Shown here piece after piece: positions 25,926 to 36,004 of a stretch of 64,000 nucleotides of DNA. A model generated the notes under the pieces. It was not told the origin of the DNA, searched no databases, and saw only the letters and a list, made by a program, of their open reading frames with translations. Location: contig JAFDZA010000002.1 in assembly GCA_018267135.1 (NCBI GenBank), forward strand, positions 218,018-282,017. The letters are read 5' to 3'. The position numbers and the translations under genes were made by a program. Every line of letters begins with the position of its first letter. Within the stretch, counting starts at the first letter, position 1. The stretch comes from Bacteroidota bacterium (GTDB lineage Bacteria; Bacteroidota; Bacteroidia; Cytophagales; Cyclobacteriaceae).

Positions 25926-26034
25926 TTTTTTAGTACTCCTCTGTAAATCAGGCCTGTAACAGGCAATTTTACCGTGTATTCAATTAACTATTCTCCTGAT
26001 CCGAAGAACCTGCGCACGGTTTATTCAATCGAAG

Positions 26035-26065
26035 TTTGCCGATACCAAAAAACCGTATAATTTTG
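26035..26065 (+). promoter_or_regulatory. Promoter of the tRNA-Tyr-Gly-Thr-tuf operon
   Basis: TTTG at 26035-26038, a 19-bp spacer and TAATTTTG at 26058-26065 match the Bacteroidota promoter consensus. The tRNA-Tyr begins 73 bp downstream. The gap 25926-26137 otherwise shows no gene. Confidence 0.75.
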
Positions 26066-26137
26066 CACTCCTGTTTTTTAAAAGTGCGAATCTTTTATTG
26101 AAAACAGGAGAAGTTCTTCAGGAATTTGAATCGTTGC

Positions 26138-26220
26138 GGGGAGATACTCAAGCGGCCAACGAGGACAGACTGTAAATCTGTTGACTTATGTCTTCACAGG
26201 TTCGAATCCTGTTCTCCCCA
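26138..26220 (+). tRNA. tRNA-Tyr (anticodon GTA)
   Basis: An 83-nt class II tRNA with acceptor GGGGAGA/TCTCCCC, anticodon stem CAGA/TCTG with loop CTGTAAA, a long variable arm and T arm ACAGGTTCGAATCCTGT. Discriminator A. Confidence 0.95.
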
Positions 26221-26227
26221 CAAAAAA

Positions 26228-26300
26228 GCGGGAGTAGCTCAGTTGGTAGAGCGATAGCCTTCCAAGCTATAGGTCGCGAGTTCGAACCTCGTTTCCCGCT
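26228..26300 (+). tRNA. tRNA-Gly (anticodon TCC)
   Basis: A 73-nt cloverleaf: acceptor GCGGGAG/TTCCCGC, anticodon stem ATAGC/GCTAT around CTTCCAA, T arm GCGAGTTCGAACCTCGT. It lies 7 bp after tRNA-Tyr. Confidence 0.95.
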
Positions 26301-26311
26301 CAACGAACTAC

Positions 26312-26383
<72 letters not shown>

Positions 26384-26626
26384 CTACTGAAAATAAATTG
26401 CAATAGTGCAATTATTTTGAATTTGAAGTATTGAATGAATTGAAATCTCAATCACCGATGGGTAGCGACCATCTTCAAGGTGAATGAAGATCTCAGAGTC
26501 GAATAACCCTTATTCGAAAGGCTTAACATGTTTAGGGTGTATAGGTTTCTCAGGCGGAGAAATCTGAAATAGTAACTTATTAATTTTAATTATACACTTT
26601 TAAACACTTAACTGGGATTTTCAAAC
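26384..26626 (+). other. Leader between tRNA-Thr and tuf
   Basis: This 243-bp stretch has no gene. It contains a small hairpin (TTTCTC, loop AGGCG, GAGAAA near 26548-26566) and an AT-rich stretch before the tuf start. It may hold RNA-processing sites; no known riboswitch was recognised. Confidence 0.4.
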
Positions 26627-27814
26627 ATGGCAAAAGAAACATTTGACCGCTCCAAACCGCACGTAAACATTGGTACCATTGGCCACGTTGACCACGGTAA
26701 AACTACGTTGACAGCTGCAATTACACAGGTTCTTTCTAAAAAAGGACTGGCTGCAGTTCGCGACTTCTCATCCATTGATAACGCGCCTGAAGAAAAAGAG
26801 CGTGGTATCACGATTAACACCTCGCACGTTGAGTATTCAACCGACAAAAGACACTACGCGCACGTAGACTGTCCGGGTCACGCTGACTATGTGAAGAACA
26901 TGGTTACCGGTGCTGCCCAGATGGACGGTGCTATTCTTGTGGTAGCGGCTACAGACGGCCCTATGCCTCAAACTCGCGAGCACATCCTTTTGGCTCGTCA
27001 GGTAGGGGTGCCGGCTTTGGTTGTATTCATGAATAAAGTTGACTTGGTTGACGATGCCGAGTTGCTCGACCTCGTTGAAATGGAAGTGCGCGAACTCCTT
27101 TCTTCTTACCAATTCCCTGGCGACACGATGCCTGTGATCCGTGGTTCCGCACTGGGTGCATTGAATGGTGAAGCCAAGTGGGTTGCTAAAGTAGAAGAAT
27201 TGATGGATGCGGTGGATAACCACATTCCAATCCCGGTTCGTTTGATTGACAAAGATTTCTTGATGCCGGTAGAAGATGTGTTCTCGATCACCGGTCGTGG
27301 AACGGTGGCTACCGGTCGTATCGAACGCGGTGTTATCAAAACTGGCGATCCGGTTCAAATCCTTGGAATGGGTGCTGAGAACTTAACTTCGACCATCACA
27401 GGTGTGGAGATGTTCCGCAAAATCCTCGACAGAGGCGAAGCTGGTGATAACGTAGGTTTGTTGCTCCGTGGTATTGAAAAAGAGCAGATCTGCCGTGGTA
27501 TGGTTATTTGTAAGCCAGGTAGTGTAACGCCTCACGCTAAATTCAAAGCAGAGGTTTACGTATTGAGCAAAGAAGAAGGTGGACGTCACACTCCTTTCTT
27601 CAACAAATACCGCCCGCAGTTTTACTTCCGCACTACGGACGTTACGGGCGAAGTGAAATTAGCAGCCGGTGTTGAAATGGTGATGCCTGGCGATAACGTA
27701 TCGATCGAAGTAGAATTGATCAATAAAATTGCTATGGAAAAAGGTCTTCGTTTCGCTATCCGCGAAGGCGGCCGTACCGTAGGGTCTGGTCAGGTTACAG
27801 AGATCCTCGACTAA
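26627..27814 (+). CDS. tuf: Elongation factor Tu
   Basis: The 395-residue protein has the G motifs [17 protein letters not shown] and NKVDLVD, and the domain II/III motifs [13 protein letters not shown] and [20 protein letters not shown]. It delivers aminoacyl-tRNA to the ribosome. The tRNA-Tyr-Gly-Thr-tuf order is normal, but the usual tRNA-Trp, secE, nusG and ribosomal protein genes do not follow; a terminator comes at once. Confidence 0.98.
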   Translation: MAKETFDRSKPHVNIGTIGHVDHGKTTLTAAITQVLSKKGLAAVRDFSSIDNAPEEKERGITINTSHVEYSTDKRHYAHVDCPGHADYVKNMVTGAAQMDGAILVVAATDGPMPQTREHILLARQVGVPALVVFMNKVDLVDDAELLDLVEMEVRELLSSYQFPGDTMPVIRGSALGALNGEAKWVAKVEELMDAVDNHIPIPVRLIDKDFLMPVEDVFSITGRGTVATGRIERGVIKTGDPVQILGMGAENLTSTITGVEMFRKILDRGEAGDNVGLLLRGIEKEQICRGMVICKPGSVTPHAKFKAEVYVLSKEEGGRHTPFFNKYRPQFYFRTTDVTGEVKLAAGVEMVMPGDNVSIEVELINKIAMEKGLRFAIREGGRTVGSGQVTEILD

Positions 27815-27836
27815 GAAATAATTCTTAATCTATACT

Positions 27837-27870
27837 AAAATAGCCCCCCGAAAGGAGGGCTATTTTTTTT
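27837..27870 (+). terminator. Terminator of tuf
   Basis: AAAATAGCCC, loop region, GGGCTATTTT followed by more T residues. The AT-rich stretch from here to 28110 has no gene and probably carries the promoter of the SusC locus. Confidence 0.85.
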
Positions 27871-28110
27871 CATAAATATTTTTATTCAGTAAAATATTTA
27901 TTCTGAATTTATAAGAATTAACAATTTCATATTCTGTAAATGCTTTGATATTAAATATAAAATTCTGTTTATTTTTTAATACTAACATAATTCTTAAAGC
28001 AAGATAACCTAATTATTTAATGATATATTAATAATATTTTTATTCTATACTTAATAATGTTTAATTTGATTTTTAATATCTATTAATTTATTATCCTAAA
28101 CCTATTTTGT

Positions 28111-31100
28111 ATGGTTAAAAATCTACAGATTAAGATGGCGGCCATAATGATACTTTTTACAAGTGTTGTTATGGCGCAGACGCGGACGGTCTCGGGAAAA
28201 GTAACATCATCAGAAGATGGTACACCTATGCCCGGGGTGAACGTGCTTATAAAAGGCACAACAAACGGAACAACAACAGACTCAGAAGGTACTTATAAAT
28301 TATCTGTGGCTGACGAAGGGGGTACTATCATTTTCTCTTTTATTGGCTACACAAGCCAGGAGCAAGAGATTGGGGCCCGCACAGTTGTAGATGTTTCTAT
28401 GGCACCCGATGCCACACAACTTTCTGAAGTGGTTGTTACAGCTTTCGGGCTTCAATCTGAAAAGAAAGCACTCGGAACGTCTGTAGCCGTGGTGAAAGCC
28501 GAAGACATCGAGAACACCCGCCAGACCAACTTTCTGAATGCTTTTACGGCTAAGGTTGCCGGGGTAAGAGTTCAAAGTTCGAGCGGGATGGTAGGATCTT
28601 CTACCTCCATGTTTATTCGTGGGTTTACAAGTTTTAACAGCAGCAATCAACCTCTTTTCGTAGTAGATGGAATTCCGATTGATAACTCAGGCGGAGCCAA
28701 CTCATTACAAACCGGGGTTACCAACTCTAACAATTGATATTAACCCCGATGATATTGAGTCGCAGACGATATTGAAAGGACCGGCTGCCGCGGTGCTATA
28801 TGGATCAAGGGCGGCCGCAGGGGCGGTAATCATCACAACCAAAAAAGGCTCGGCCAATAAAAAGAACACGATTGAGTTAACCTCAAACTATAACGTAACA
28901 GAGGTAAACCGTCTGCCTTCATTTCAAAATACGTATGCTCAGGGAGACAATGGAATATACAATCCTATTTCATTAAACTCATGGGGACCTAAAATTACCG
29001 GACAGGATTCGGTTACCAACTATCTGGGAAAAAGAGAATTGCTTAAAGCGTATCCCAACAACGTGAAAGACATTTTCAGGCAGGGTAGCAACACTCAGAA
29101 TTCGATAAACTTTAAGGGTGGAAACGAAAAATCGAACTATATTTTTTCTTACTCTAACTTAAGAGAAGATGGGATTTTAAAAAACAACACCCTTACCAGA
29201 AATACATTTAAAGTAGCGGCCAATACAAACCTGACGAGTAAGTTAAGTGCCGGAGCTTCTTTTACGTACTTCAATACAATTTCTCAGCGTACCCCCATCG
29301 GTAACCAACAAGCGAACCCTCTCTTTAGAGGTTACTTTTTGCCTCGCTCATATAATTTGGCAAACTATCCGTATCAAAACCCGAATGGTACACAAACCTA
29401 TTTTGATACTTCTACCGATAACCCGTTGTGGACGATTCAGAACAACACCTACAACGACCGGGTTGACAGGATGCTGGCAAACTTTAATATAGGCTATGAT
29501 CTTACTCATTGGTTGAATATAAATTATAAGTTGGGTACAGACGCCTACCTGATGAATGTGAAAGCAGTGGATGGCGTGGGGAGTACCGGAAACGGATATA
29601 CTGCGGCAGGAGGCACGGGCGGTACGCAAGATGAAAATTTTTATAGCCAGCAAACCAGTTCTTATTTAAACATTACAGCTAAAAAGAATTTTGGAGATTT
29701 TAGCGGATCATTCCTTGTGGGGAATGAAATAAACCAGAGCTTTAGCCGCGACCAGGGAACCGTAGGCACGCAGGCAGCCATAAGCGGATTTGGTCAGATT
29801 ACCAGCTATAGCACCTACCAGCCTTTTAGCAGCATTTCAAAAAGAAGATTGTTTGGGGTGTATGCACAGGCTACTATGGGATATAAAGAATTGGCGTTTA
29901 TTACCATCACCGGAAGAAACGATTGGTCTTCAACCTTCCCCACTAATCGTAATTCGTATTTCTATCCTTCCATTACCGGAAGTTTAATTTTCTCAGACAT
30001 TTTCCCGGTAATAAAGAGTGGTGGAATATTGTCTTTTGGTAAACTCAGAGGAAATATTGCTACGGTAGGAAGAGAAGCTCCTCTCTATGCTACTGATACC
30101 TATTTCGTTCAATCGAATCCTTCTAACGGCTTTGGCCCTCAGTTGCAGTATCCGTTCCGTAACCAACAGGCTTACACACTGAGTAACAATGCCGGTAACC
30201 CGAATTTGAAGCCCGAGTTTACCACTACCCGCGAGGTAGGAACTGAACTCCATTTCCTGAATGATCGCTTATTGTTAGACGTAGGATATTTCAGCACCCA
30301 TAGCACAGACATTATTTTGTCGGGCAATGCTCCGGTATCTGCGGCCTCCGGTTTTTCTAATCAGATTAGAAATGCAGGGGAATTAAAAACAAATGGATGG
30401 GAAGTAACCTTTGGATACACACCGATAAAAACCAGCAGTGGTTTTTCCTGGAATATCAATGCCAACTGGACCCACATTGCCAATAATGTTATTAAAATAG
30501 ACCCGCTGGTAAATTCAATTTTCCTGGGTGGTTTTACAGTACCACAAACACAGCTTCAGGCCGGAAAACCCTATGGTGTTATTGTGGGTAATCCACTCAA
30601 CCGGGATTCGAAAGGAAATTTGTTGATCACCTCAGCCGGAGCTGGAGCAGGTCAGGTTACTACTAATACAGCCATTGTGAGTGTAATCGGCAATCCTAAT
30701 CCAGATTGGACGGCCGGTTTAACAAACACATTAAAGTACCGAGAAGTAGCGTTGAGCTTTTTGTTTGATTTCAGAAAAGGAGGCGATATTATCTCGAGAA
30801 ATATTCGTGACGTTCGGTTTAGAGGTGTAGCTTCTGAAACAGGCGATCGAGACAGAACCTATATTATTAAGGGGGTTCTTCGCGATCCGGTAAATAATCC
30901 CGATGGGTCTGCCCGTGCATTAATAGGAGGAGATAATAATCCGATTCAAAACACGATTGCAATTAATGCCCAGCAATACTGGACCAGCCTTTATAACACA
31001 CAAGGCGAATCCATTGTATTTGATGGGTCGTGGATACGGTTGAGAGAGATTTCTGTTTCTTACTCTTTGCCAAAGAAATGGCTTTCTAAGTCACCGTTTG

Positions 31101-31270
31101 GAGCTGCTTCGATTGTATTAACCGGCAGAAACCTTTGGTTATATGCTCCTAACTATCCTCATTTTGATCCGGAGGTTAATACACAAGGGGTTAGCAACTC
31201 GCAAGGGTTTGAGTTCAATACGTTACCACAGACCAAAACTTACGGAGTGGTGTTGAGACTTACTCTTTAA
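28111..31270 (+). pseudogene. SusC-like TonB-dependent receptor, frameshifted
   Basis: Two overlapping frames together make one SusC/RagA family receptor. The first (28111-28737) has a signal peptide (ending VVMAQ), a carboxypeptidase-like domain (VSGKVTSSEDGTPMPGVNVL), the TonB-box region and the first half of the plug (FVVDGIPIDNSGGANSLQTG). It stops shortly after TNSNN. The second frame carries on with IDINPDDIESQTILKGPAAA, LYGSRAAAGAVIITTKKG and the beta-barrel to the final aromatic VLRLTL. The shift lies at about 28727-28738 in ctaacaattgat; one base too many or two missing would explain it. It may be a true mutation or a sequencing error. Both halves are otherwise intact. The substrate is unknown. 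Confidence 0.85.
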
Positions 31271-31292
31271 ATCTTTAAAAAAAAATTTTATT

Positions 31293-32795
31293 ATGAAAAA
31301 TAAGATTCAACAAAACATATTGCACTGGGGTATTCTTAGCCTGCTGTTAGTAGGTACACTTACTTCGTGCAGCGATTTCTTAAATGTAAATACGAACCCT
31401 GCGGCACAAAAAAATGCCAGTGTTCCTTTGGTTCTGACTTCAAGCGAAGGGCAGTTGGCTTTTTATATGGGCAGCGATTTCTATCTCTACTCGTCCATAT
31501 TTACTCAGCAATCGTGTGGCCAGGGTTCAGCTACACAAACCCGGTTTTACGATCAGTACATTTTAACGAATGCGGATGTGAACAACTCGTTTACCAACTA
31601 TTATGCCGGGGTGCTTGCTGATTTGGATTACATCAAAAAGAATACCTATCAACAAGGAAATCCTCAATATGGCGGAATAGCCAAATTATTGCAGGCCTAT
31701 ACGTATGGTATTTTGGTGGATATGTGGGGTGCACAACCCTACACAAATGCCATGAAAGGTGTAGCGAATCCGCAACCTCAATACGATTCGAGCAAAACGA
31801 TATACGATTCTTTATTTGTATTGATTGATAAAGGAATTGCTGACTTGGGCAAAACGAACACCCGACCCGTTGCCAGTGAAGACCAGATCTATGGAGGGAA
31901 TATTTCTAAATGGATAAAATTTGGAAATACGTTGAAACTTCGCTTGGCGCTTCACTATGCCAAAGTGGATGCCGGAGCTAAACTTCAGTCGGTAATAACA
32001 GCCAACGGTCCCTTTATGGCTTCGAATGCCGACAACTTCCAGATGACATTCGATAATGTAACAAACCGCCAAAATCCCATTCATCAGTTTGAAATAAAAA
32101 GAGCGGATTACGATTTCCCGGGCGCTTTTATGGTAAATATGATGAATACTAAAAACGACCCCCGGAGGCCATTCTATTTCACTTCCTACCCGGCCGGCCC
32201 CGCTCCTTACACGACAGGTACTGGTACCTATAAAGGAGCCGTATCTACCGATGGGGTAAGTGTTCAATATTCACGCATACACACTTATTTGCGCGGGGCA
32301 GTTTCTGCCGATAACGGTGCAAGAAGTGGTGGCGGGTTAGTAAACTCTGCCTTAACATATTCGGGTATGGCGCCTCAGCGCATGCTTACGTTTGCTGAAT
32401 ACAACTTTATTATGGCCGAAGCGGTATTGGCGTATAGCGCCACAGCGGCACTAACGGCCGATCAGTATTATCAGGCAGGTGTTACTGCTTCTATGCAAGA
32501 TGCTGGAGTTTTGGCTGCTAACATTACGACCTACACAGCTGCACTAGCACCCGTTACATTGCAAACATTAATTGAAGAGAAATACGTAGCCTTATACGGT
32601 GTGCCGGTAGAGCCTTGGACAGACTGGAGAAGAACCAATTTCCCTTCTATTGCAGTAAGCCCTTCGGCTGCTTTGGTGGGCAATAACACCATTCCCCGCA
32701 TATTGGTATATCCGCTGAGCGAACAGCAGACTAATGCCAATAACGTTCCTTCCAGGGCATCCATATTTGTGAAAGGTGTATTTTGGGATAACTAA
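31293..32795 (+). CDS. SusD/RagB family nutrient-binding outer-membrane lipoprotein
   Basis: The 500-residue protein has a lipoprotein signal (LLLVGTLTSCSDFLNVNTNP), then the SusD-like helical TPR framework (YYAGVLADLDYIKKN, YGILVDMWGAQPYTNAMKG, YDSLFVLIDKGIADLGKT) and the C-terminal MAEAVLAY and EKYVALYGVPVEPWTDWRR. It sits 22 bp after the SusC-like gene and acts as the lid of the SusCD complex on the cell surface. No glycosidase or peptidase is nearby to name the substrate. Confidence 0.9.
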   Translation: MKNKIQQNILHWGILSLLLVGTLTSCSDFLNVNTNPAAQKNASVPLVLTSSEGQLAFYMGSDFYLYSSIFTQQSCGQGSATQTRFYDQYILTNADVNNSFTNYYAGVLADLDYIKKNTYQQGNPQYGGIAKLLQAYTYGILVDMWGAQPYTNAMKGVANPQPQYDSSKTIYDSLFVLIDKGIADLGKTNTRPVASEDQIYGGNISKWIKFGNTLKLRLALHYAKVDAGAKLQSVITANGPFMASNADNFQMTFDNVTNRQNPIHQFEIKRADYDFPGAFMVNMMNTKNDPRRPFYFTSYPAGPAPYTTGTGTYKGAVSTDGVSVQYSRIHTYLRGAVSADNGARSGGGLVNSALTYSGMAPQRMLTFAEYNFIMAEAVLAYSATAALTADQYYQAGVTASMQDAGVLAANITTYTAALAPVTLQTLIEEKYVALYGVPVEPWTDWRRTNFPSIAVSPSAALVGNNTIPRILVYPLSEQQTNANNVPSRASIFVKGVFWDN

Positions 32796-32815
32796 AAATT
32801 TAAAAATCAGAAGCT

Positions 32816-33301
32816 ATGAAAAGCATTAATAAAATACTTATGCTGCTGGCCGTTTCGGTTGGCTTAACTTCCTGTTTCAAAATAGATGAGAAATTGGCAA
32901 GTAAACTCCCGGCAAATGGAGATATCCTATTCTCTGTTCCGGCTTCGGCTTTGCCGGCCCCGCCTATAGGGCAACCTCAGCTGGCACAACCCTCTTATTA
33001 TTTAGTGGGTGCCAATTTTTCTAAGGCAGCCGGCAATTTGGATATCACTATTGCGGTTCCTTCCAAGTTTACTAAGATTACTATTAACATAGTGAACCCG
33101 TCTACAGGTGCAAGGGAACAAAAAGCGGTATTAACGGGTGTATCGGGTAGCATAGAGTGGAATACGTACCCGGTAAATACGCTTGGATTTAATAACAGTG
33201 TGCCAAGTACCGGCTCTAATGTGGTGCTGGAGTTTATAGCTTCAGACGACAGCGGAACGATTAGTACAACTCGTGCCTTTACCGTACGTGTTTTAGCTTA
33301 G
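32816..33301 (+). CDS. Small lipoprotein of the SusCD locus
   Basis: The 161-residue protein has a lipoprotein signal (LLAVSVGLTSC, cysteine about residue 20). The mature part is beta-rich (LDITIAVPSKFTKITINIVN, VVLEFIASDDSGTISTTRAF) and resembles a single Ig-like domain. It follows susD by 20 bp and is probably co-transcribed. It may be a surface glycan- or peptide-binding accessory protein; the family is not recognised. Confidence 0.7.
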   Translation: MKSINKILMLLAVSVGLTSCFKIDEKLASKLPANGDILFSVPASALPAPPIGQPQLAQPSYYLVGANFSKAAGNLDITIAVPSKFTKITINIVNPSTGAREQKAVLTGVSGSIEWNTYPVNTLGFNNSVPSTGSNVVLEFIASDDSGTISTTRAFTVRVLA

Positions 33302-33320
33302 GAATAGGTTATTTTTTATA

Positions 33321-33357
33321 TAGACGCCCGGGTTTTATCCGGGCGTCTATTTTTTTT
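33321..33357. terminator. Bidirectional terminator between the Sus locus and hldD
   Basis: TAGACGCCCGG, a 7-nt loop and CCGGGCGTCTA followed by a T-run; the other side is also AT-rich. The two genes converge here. Confidence 0.9.
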
Positions 33358-34309
33358 GTGCCAGCAAATAGTTTTTTACATAATCTTCTGTTCCCTCTTC
33401 AAGTGAATGAAAGGGTTTAGTGTAGCCAATATTTTTTAGCTTCTGCATGTTGGCTTCGGTAAAGTATTGGTACTTATCGCGGATGTCGGCTGGCGTGTCT
33501 ATAAATTCAATGTCTTCCTTTTTATTTAGAGCTTTAAAAACAGCCTTGGTCAGAGCTAAAAAGGTACGTGCTTTACCAGACCCCAGGTTGTAGATGCCCG
33601 GGTTTTTTTGGTGGTGCATTAAGAATAAGCAAACCTCTACAACATCTTTTACATACACAAAATCGCGCATCTGCTCGCCATCTTTGAATTCCGGATTGTG
33701 CGACCGGAATAATTTCATTTTTCCGGTTTTATTAATTTGCTGGTAAGCGTGCCAAATAACGGAAGCCATCCGCCCTTTGTGGTATTCGTTCGGCCCATAC
33801 ACATTAAAAAATTTAAGGCCTGCCCAAAACCCGGGTTGATGGGCTTGCTGTAGTGCCCACACATCAAAATCCTGTTTCGATTGGCCGTAAGGGTTCAGCG
33901 GTTTCAGTAAATGAATTTTCGATTCATCGTCATCATATCCGTTTTCGCCCAAGCCATAGGTAGCTGCCGAAGAAGCATATACGAGTGGAATTTTATACTC
34001 AACACATCGTTTCCAGATATCTTTGGTGTATTGGGTATTCATACGGTTGAGCAAATCGGTATCAAACTCGGCCGTGTCTGTTTTGGCTCCGATATGAAAA
34101 ATAAAATTTACGGAAGCAGAGTGTTGGTCGAGCCAACTCATAAAATGATCGCGGTCAACCCACTCCTTTATTTCTGTTCCTTGTAAATTTTTATCCTTCG
34201 CCTCAATGCCAAATTTATCAACGGCCACCACCGAGGTTATTTTTTCTTCATTGAGTTTTTTTATCAGGTAGCTTCCAATAAAGCCTGCTGCGCCTGTTAC
34301 AACGATCAT
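33347..34309 (-). CDS. hldD: ADP-L-glycero-D-manno-heptose-6-epimerase
   Basis: The chosen ATG (MIVVTGAAGFIGS) gives 320 residues, the family length; an upstream start at 34363 would add 18 residues. Motifs: Rossmann GAAGFIGSYLIKKL, SSAATYG, the catalytic YGQSK, FFNVYGPNEYHKGRMASV and the substrate end DIRDKYQYFTEANMQKL. It epimerises ADP-heptose for lipopolysaccharide inner core. The start lies next to that of queD in a divergent layout. Confidence 0.9.
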   Translation of the reverse strand: MIVVTGAAGFIGSYLIKKLNEEKITSVVAVDKFGIEAKDKNLQGTEIKEWVDRDHFMSWLDQHSASVNFIFHIGAKTDTAEFDTDLLNRMNTQYTKDIWKRCVEYKIPLVYASSAATYGLGENGYDDDESKIHLLKPLNPYGQSKQDFDVWALQQAHQPGFWAGLKFFNVYGPNEYHKGRMASVIWHAYQQINKTGKMKLFRSHNPEFKDGEQMRDFVYVKDVVEVCLFLMHHQKNPGIYNLGSGKARTFLALTKAVFKALNKKEDIEFIDTPADIRDKYQYFTEANMQKLKNIGYTKPFHSLEEGTEDYVKNYLLAQKK

Positions 34310-34385
34310 GGTATCCTGTTTGTTTGCAAAAATACTCTTAAAAATCTGACTAACGGCATTCACTATATTTGCATTTTATTCAGCC

Positions 34386-34802
34386 ATGATTTACCTGAGT
34401 CGCAAAGAACATTTTAATGCAGCCCACCAATTGTATAACCACCGTTGGAGCAAAGAAAAAAATGTAGAAGTATTTGGCCCCTGTGCCAATGAAAACTGGC
34501 ATGGCCACAATTTTGAACTGATTGTAACGGTAAAAGGAGAGCCTGACCCCGAAACCGGTTTTGTTGTAGACTTAAAAAAACTCAGCCGGTTGATTCGGGA
34601 AGAGATAATTGAAAAACTGGATCATAAAAATTTAAACATGGATGTTCCTTTTATGCAGGGAAAGATGGCCAGCACCGAAATTCTGGCCATGGAAATCTGG
34701 AAAATTCTGAAACCGAAAATTTTAATGATTACTTCGTTTGGAAAACTCCACTCAGTAAAACTATACGAAACACCCCGCAATTTTGTAGAATACAAAGGAT
34801 GA
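34386..34802 (+). CDS. queD: 6-carboxytetrahydropterin synthase family (QueD/PTPS)
   Basis: The 138-residue protein shows the zinc histidines in HFNAAHQL and NWHGHNFEL and the active-site cysteine in FGPCANEN, with the ending LYETPRNFVEY. This family makes 6-carboxytetrahydropterin for queuosine, or pyruvoyl-tetrahydropterin. No other que gene is nearby, so the exact activity is an inference. Its stop overlaps the start of lpxB (ATGA). A TATATTTG box at 34364-34371 may be its promoter. Confidence 0.85.
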   Translation: MIYLSRKEHFNAAHQLYNHRWSKEKNVEVFGPCANENWHGHNFELIVTVKGEPDPETGFVVDLKKLSRLIREEIIEKLDHKNLNMDVPFMQGKMASTEILAMEIWKILKPKILMITSFGKLHSVKLYETPRNFVEYKG

Positions 34803-35923
34803 AAAAAATTTACATTATTGCAGGCGAGCGGTCGGGCGATTTGCACGGCAGCAATCTGGCGAAATCATTATTTCGGCAAGCCCCATCGCTATCCATTCGC
34901 GGATTTGGCGGAGAGGATATGCAGCAGGCAGGCGTAACGGTTTTTGTTCATTACCGCCAGTTGGCGTTTATGGGGTTTGTCAATTTGATTACAAACCTCC
35001 GAACTATTTTTAAATACATTAAACTTTGTAAAAAAGATATTGCCGAATTTAAACCCGATGCCATCATTCTGATTGACTATGGCGGCTTTAACCGGAAAAT
35101 TGCCAAGTATGGAAAGCAACGGGGCATAAAAGTTCTTTATTACATTCCGCCCAAGGTATGGGCCTGGTATCAAAGCCGTGCTTTTGAGTTGAAGAAAAAT
35201 GTAGACCGGCTGTTTGTTATCCTACCATTCGAAAAAAAATTCTTTCAGGATAAATGCCAGTGGGAGGTAGATTATGTAGGCAATCCGGTGCTGGACGCGA
35301 TTAAAAATTTTATTCCCGATCCGCAGTTTAAGTTGAAAAACAATCTCGCGCCACATCAAAAAATAATTGCCTTGCTGCCAGGCAGCCGCAAAATGGAACT
35401 GAAAAGGATCGTGCCGCTGATGGCCGAAATAGCCCAGGCCAACCCGCATTATCAATTCGTAACAGCCACGGTTTCAAACCTGGATAGCGGATTGTATCAA
35501 TCGCTTCGCGGAGTAAGCAATGTAAAATTCATTCAGGATGACGCTTACAACTTACTAACAATAGCTGATGCCGCTCTGGTAACTTCCGGCACCGCCACTT
35601 TGGAAACGGCCCTGTTTAAGGTGCCGCAGGTAGTGTTATATAAAACAGGAAAGCTGGAATATAAAATTGCCAAAAGTGTAGTGAGTGTAAAATTTATTTC
35701 GCTGGTAAATTTAATAGCCGGCAAAGAAGTGGTGAAAGAACTGATTCAGGAAAAGGCTTCTTTTTTATTTGTAAACGAGGAATTGCATAAGCTGGTTGAC
35801 GATACCCCGTATGCAAACCAAATGAAAAAAGAATACCAAGCTATTTACCAAACACTCGATATTGGTTCGGCCTCGGAGAACACCGCCCGATTAATGTTGA
35901 ATTACTTGGATAAAAAAAAATAA
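34799..35923 (+). CDS. lpxB: Lipid-A-disaccharide synthase
   Basis: The 374-residue protein matches LpxB: IIAGERSGDLHGSNL, GFGGEDMQQAGV, YYIPPKVWAWYQSRA, VGNPVLDAI, LLPGSRKMELKRIVPLM and VTSGTATLETALFKVPQVVL. It joins two acylated glucosamines in lipid A synthesis at the inner membrane. It is translationally coupled with queD through a 4-bp overlap. Confidence 0.95.
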   Translation: MKKIYIIAGERSGDLHGSNLAKSLFRQAPSLSIRGFGGEDMQQAGVTVFVHYRQLAFMGFVNLITNLRTIFKYIKLCKKDIAEFKPDAIILIDYGGFNRKIAKYGKQRGIKVLYYIPPKVWAWYQSRAFELKKNVDRLFVILPFEKKFFQDKCQWEVDYVGNPVLDAIKNFIPDPQFKLKNNLAPHQKIIALLPGSRKMELKRIVPLMAEIAQANPHYQFVTATVSNLDSGLYQSLRGVSNVKFIQDDAYNLLTIADAALVTSGTATLETALFKVPQVVLYKTGKLEYKIAKSVVSVKFISLVNLIAGKEVVKELIQEKASFLFVNEELHKLVDDTPYANQMKKEYQAIYQTLDIGSASENTARLMLNYLDKKK

Positions 35924-35950
35924 GCTTTGTAAACAAGTTATTAAAAAACC

Positions 35951-35980
35951 TTGTCACAACCGGATTTTAAAATATTTTTG
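35951..35980 (+). promoter_or_regulatory. Promoter of the biotin operon
   Basis: TTG at 35951-35953, a 19-bp spacer and TATTTTTG at 35973-35980 fit the Bacteroidota consensus exactly. The bioB start is 25 bp downstream, so the leader is short. No obvious BirA operator palindrome was seen. Confidence 0.75.
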
Positions 35981-36004
35981 TAAACCACTTACCCAATTTA
36001 TAAA

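Noticed and set aside
28720..28745. Programmed frameshift in the SusC-like gene
   Set aside because: There is no slippery heptamer or downstream stem, and SusC genes are not known to use one. Mutation or sequencing error is simpler.
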